DNA from: Pseudomonas fluorescens
GTDB lineage: Bacteria > Pseudomonadota > Gammaproteobacteria > Pseudomonadales > Pseudomonadaceae
Direction of reading: 5' to 3'
Assembly (NCBI RefSeq): GCF_902497745.1
Contig: NZ_CABVHJ010000004.1
Location: 24,508 to 88,507, forward strand
DNA: 64,000 bases
In this document: one piece after another, positions 63,522 through 64,000 of the stretch
Numbering within the stretch: position 1 is the first letter of the stretch
How the letters are laid out: every line of letters starts with the position of its first letter
The notes under the pieces: generated by a model
What the model was told of the DNA's origin: nothing
The model's input: the letters and a program-made list of their open reading frames with translations, nothing else
Databases searched by the model: none
Translations under genes and position numbers: made by a program

Positions 63522-64000
63522 ATGTCGCGTCGTATCTCCCCCGTCATACCCGGCTTCGGGCTGACGCTGGGCTACACCTTGGTGTACCTCAGCCTGATTG
63601 TGCTTATCCCGCTGGCGGCGATGTTCGTCCACGCCGCCCAACTCACCTGGGATCAGTTCTGGACGATCATTTCCGCACCACGGGTGCTGGCCGCGTTGAA
63701 GCTGAGCTTCGGCACCGCGCTGTGTGCCGCGATCATCAACGGCATCATCGGCACGCTGCTGGCGTGGGTGCTGGTGCGCTACACGTTCCCGGGGCGCAAG
63801 GTGATCGACGCGATGATCGATCTGCCGTTCGCCCTGCCGACAGCGGTGGCCGGTATCGCGTTGACCGCGCTGTACACCCCGACCGGTCTGGTCGGGCAAT
63901 TCGCCGCCGACCTCGGTTTCAAAATCGCCTACACGCCGCTGGGTATCACCCTCGCGCTGACTTTCGTGACGCTGCCGTTCGTGGTGCGCACGGTGCAACC
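63522..64000 (+). CDS. cysT: CysT (CysU), sulfate ABC transporter permease, 5' part
   Basis: The first 159 codons are present; the gene runs off the window. The ATG has AAGGA upstream. The product starts MSRRISPVIPGFGLTLGYTL, with helices at about 12-40 and 60-85. FPGRKVIDAMIDLPFALPTA and VAGIALTALYTPTGLVGQF are signature stretches of the CysT subunit. With CysW, CysA and Sbp it imports sulfate. A REPIN separates it from sbp. Confidence 0.93.
   Translation, partial: MSRRISPVIPGFGLTLGYTLVYLSLIVLIPLAAMFVHAAQLTWDQFWTIISAPRVLAALKLSFGTALCAAIINGIIGTLLAWVLVRYTFPGRKVIDAMIDLPFALPTAVAGIALTALYTPTGLVGQFAADLGFKIAYTPLGITLALTFVTLPFVVRTVQ

Overview
The window is from a Pseudomonas chromosome, most likely the P. 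fluorescens group. The evidence is the divergent lapA / lapEBC locus, many Pseudomonas-type REP palindromes, high GC with Pseudomonas-like codon use, and a desA / GGDEF-EAL / oscA / sbp / cysT order that I recall from other pseudomonads. No plasmid, phage, rRNA operon, CRISPR array or intact insertion sequence is visible.

Layout. 1-13136 (minus) is the 5' part of the giant adhesin gene lapA. It has an N-terminal retention module with an intact TAAG cleavage site, then an array of 100-residue repeats that keeps an exact 300-bp register for more than 12 kb. 13495-18392 (plus) is its type I secretion system, lapE, lapB and lapC. 18758-22516 holds a TauD-type dioxygenase, an ABC ATPase and permease, and a LysR regulator. 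22742-26981 is a tripartite efflux pump (MFS, membrane fusion protein, outer-membrane lipoprotein), followed by a GT-C glycosyltransferase. 28663-30951 has nfeD and slipin, a YbaK-type deacylase and a DUF2789 protein. 31040-32530 is a lower-GC Fic gene behind unusual A-tract repeats. 32609-37680 is a MarR-controlled FUSC / DUF1656 / HlyD / OMF efflux operon with 4-base gene overlaps. A membrane hypothetical and a DUF945 (YdgA-like) protein follow. 40466-46837 is pgaABCD, for poly-N-acetylglucosamine. 46928-52403 contains a Rieske/FAD oxidoreductase, a PEBP protein, a vWA lipoprotein / ECF sigma / putative anti-sigma set, and a small acidic protein. A tRNA-Arg(CCG) lies at 52481-52557. 53000-55905 is gabD-gabT. 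56042-61779 has a receiver-HDOD protein, a PAS-GGDEF diguanylate cyclase, the fatty-acid desaturase desA and a membrane PAS-GGDEF-EAL protein. 62018-64000 is oscA, sbp and the start of cysT (sulfate uptake).

Theme. Surface attachment dominates: LapA with its exporter, the PGA operon and two c-di-GMP enzymes. In known systems c-di-GMP retains LapA (through LapD/LapG, which are not in this window) and activates PgaCD. Sulfur acquisition forms a second theme (oscA-sbp-cysT, and possibly the TauD/ABC cluster). Two independent RND-free efflux systems form a third. Eight REPINs (paired REP palindromes) and four loci of a second repeat family punctuate the intergenic spaces. One REPIN lies inside the start of an efflux gene.
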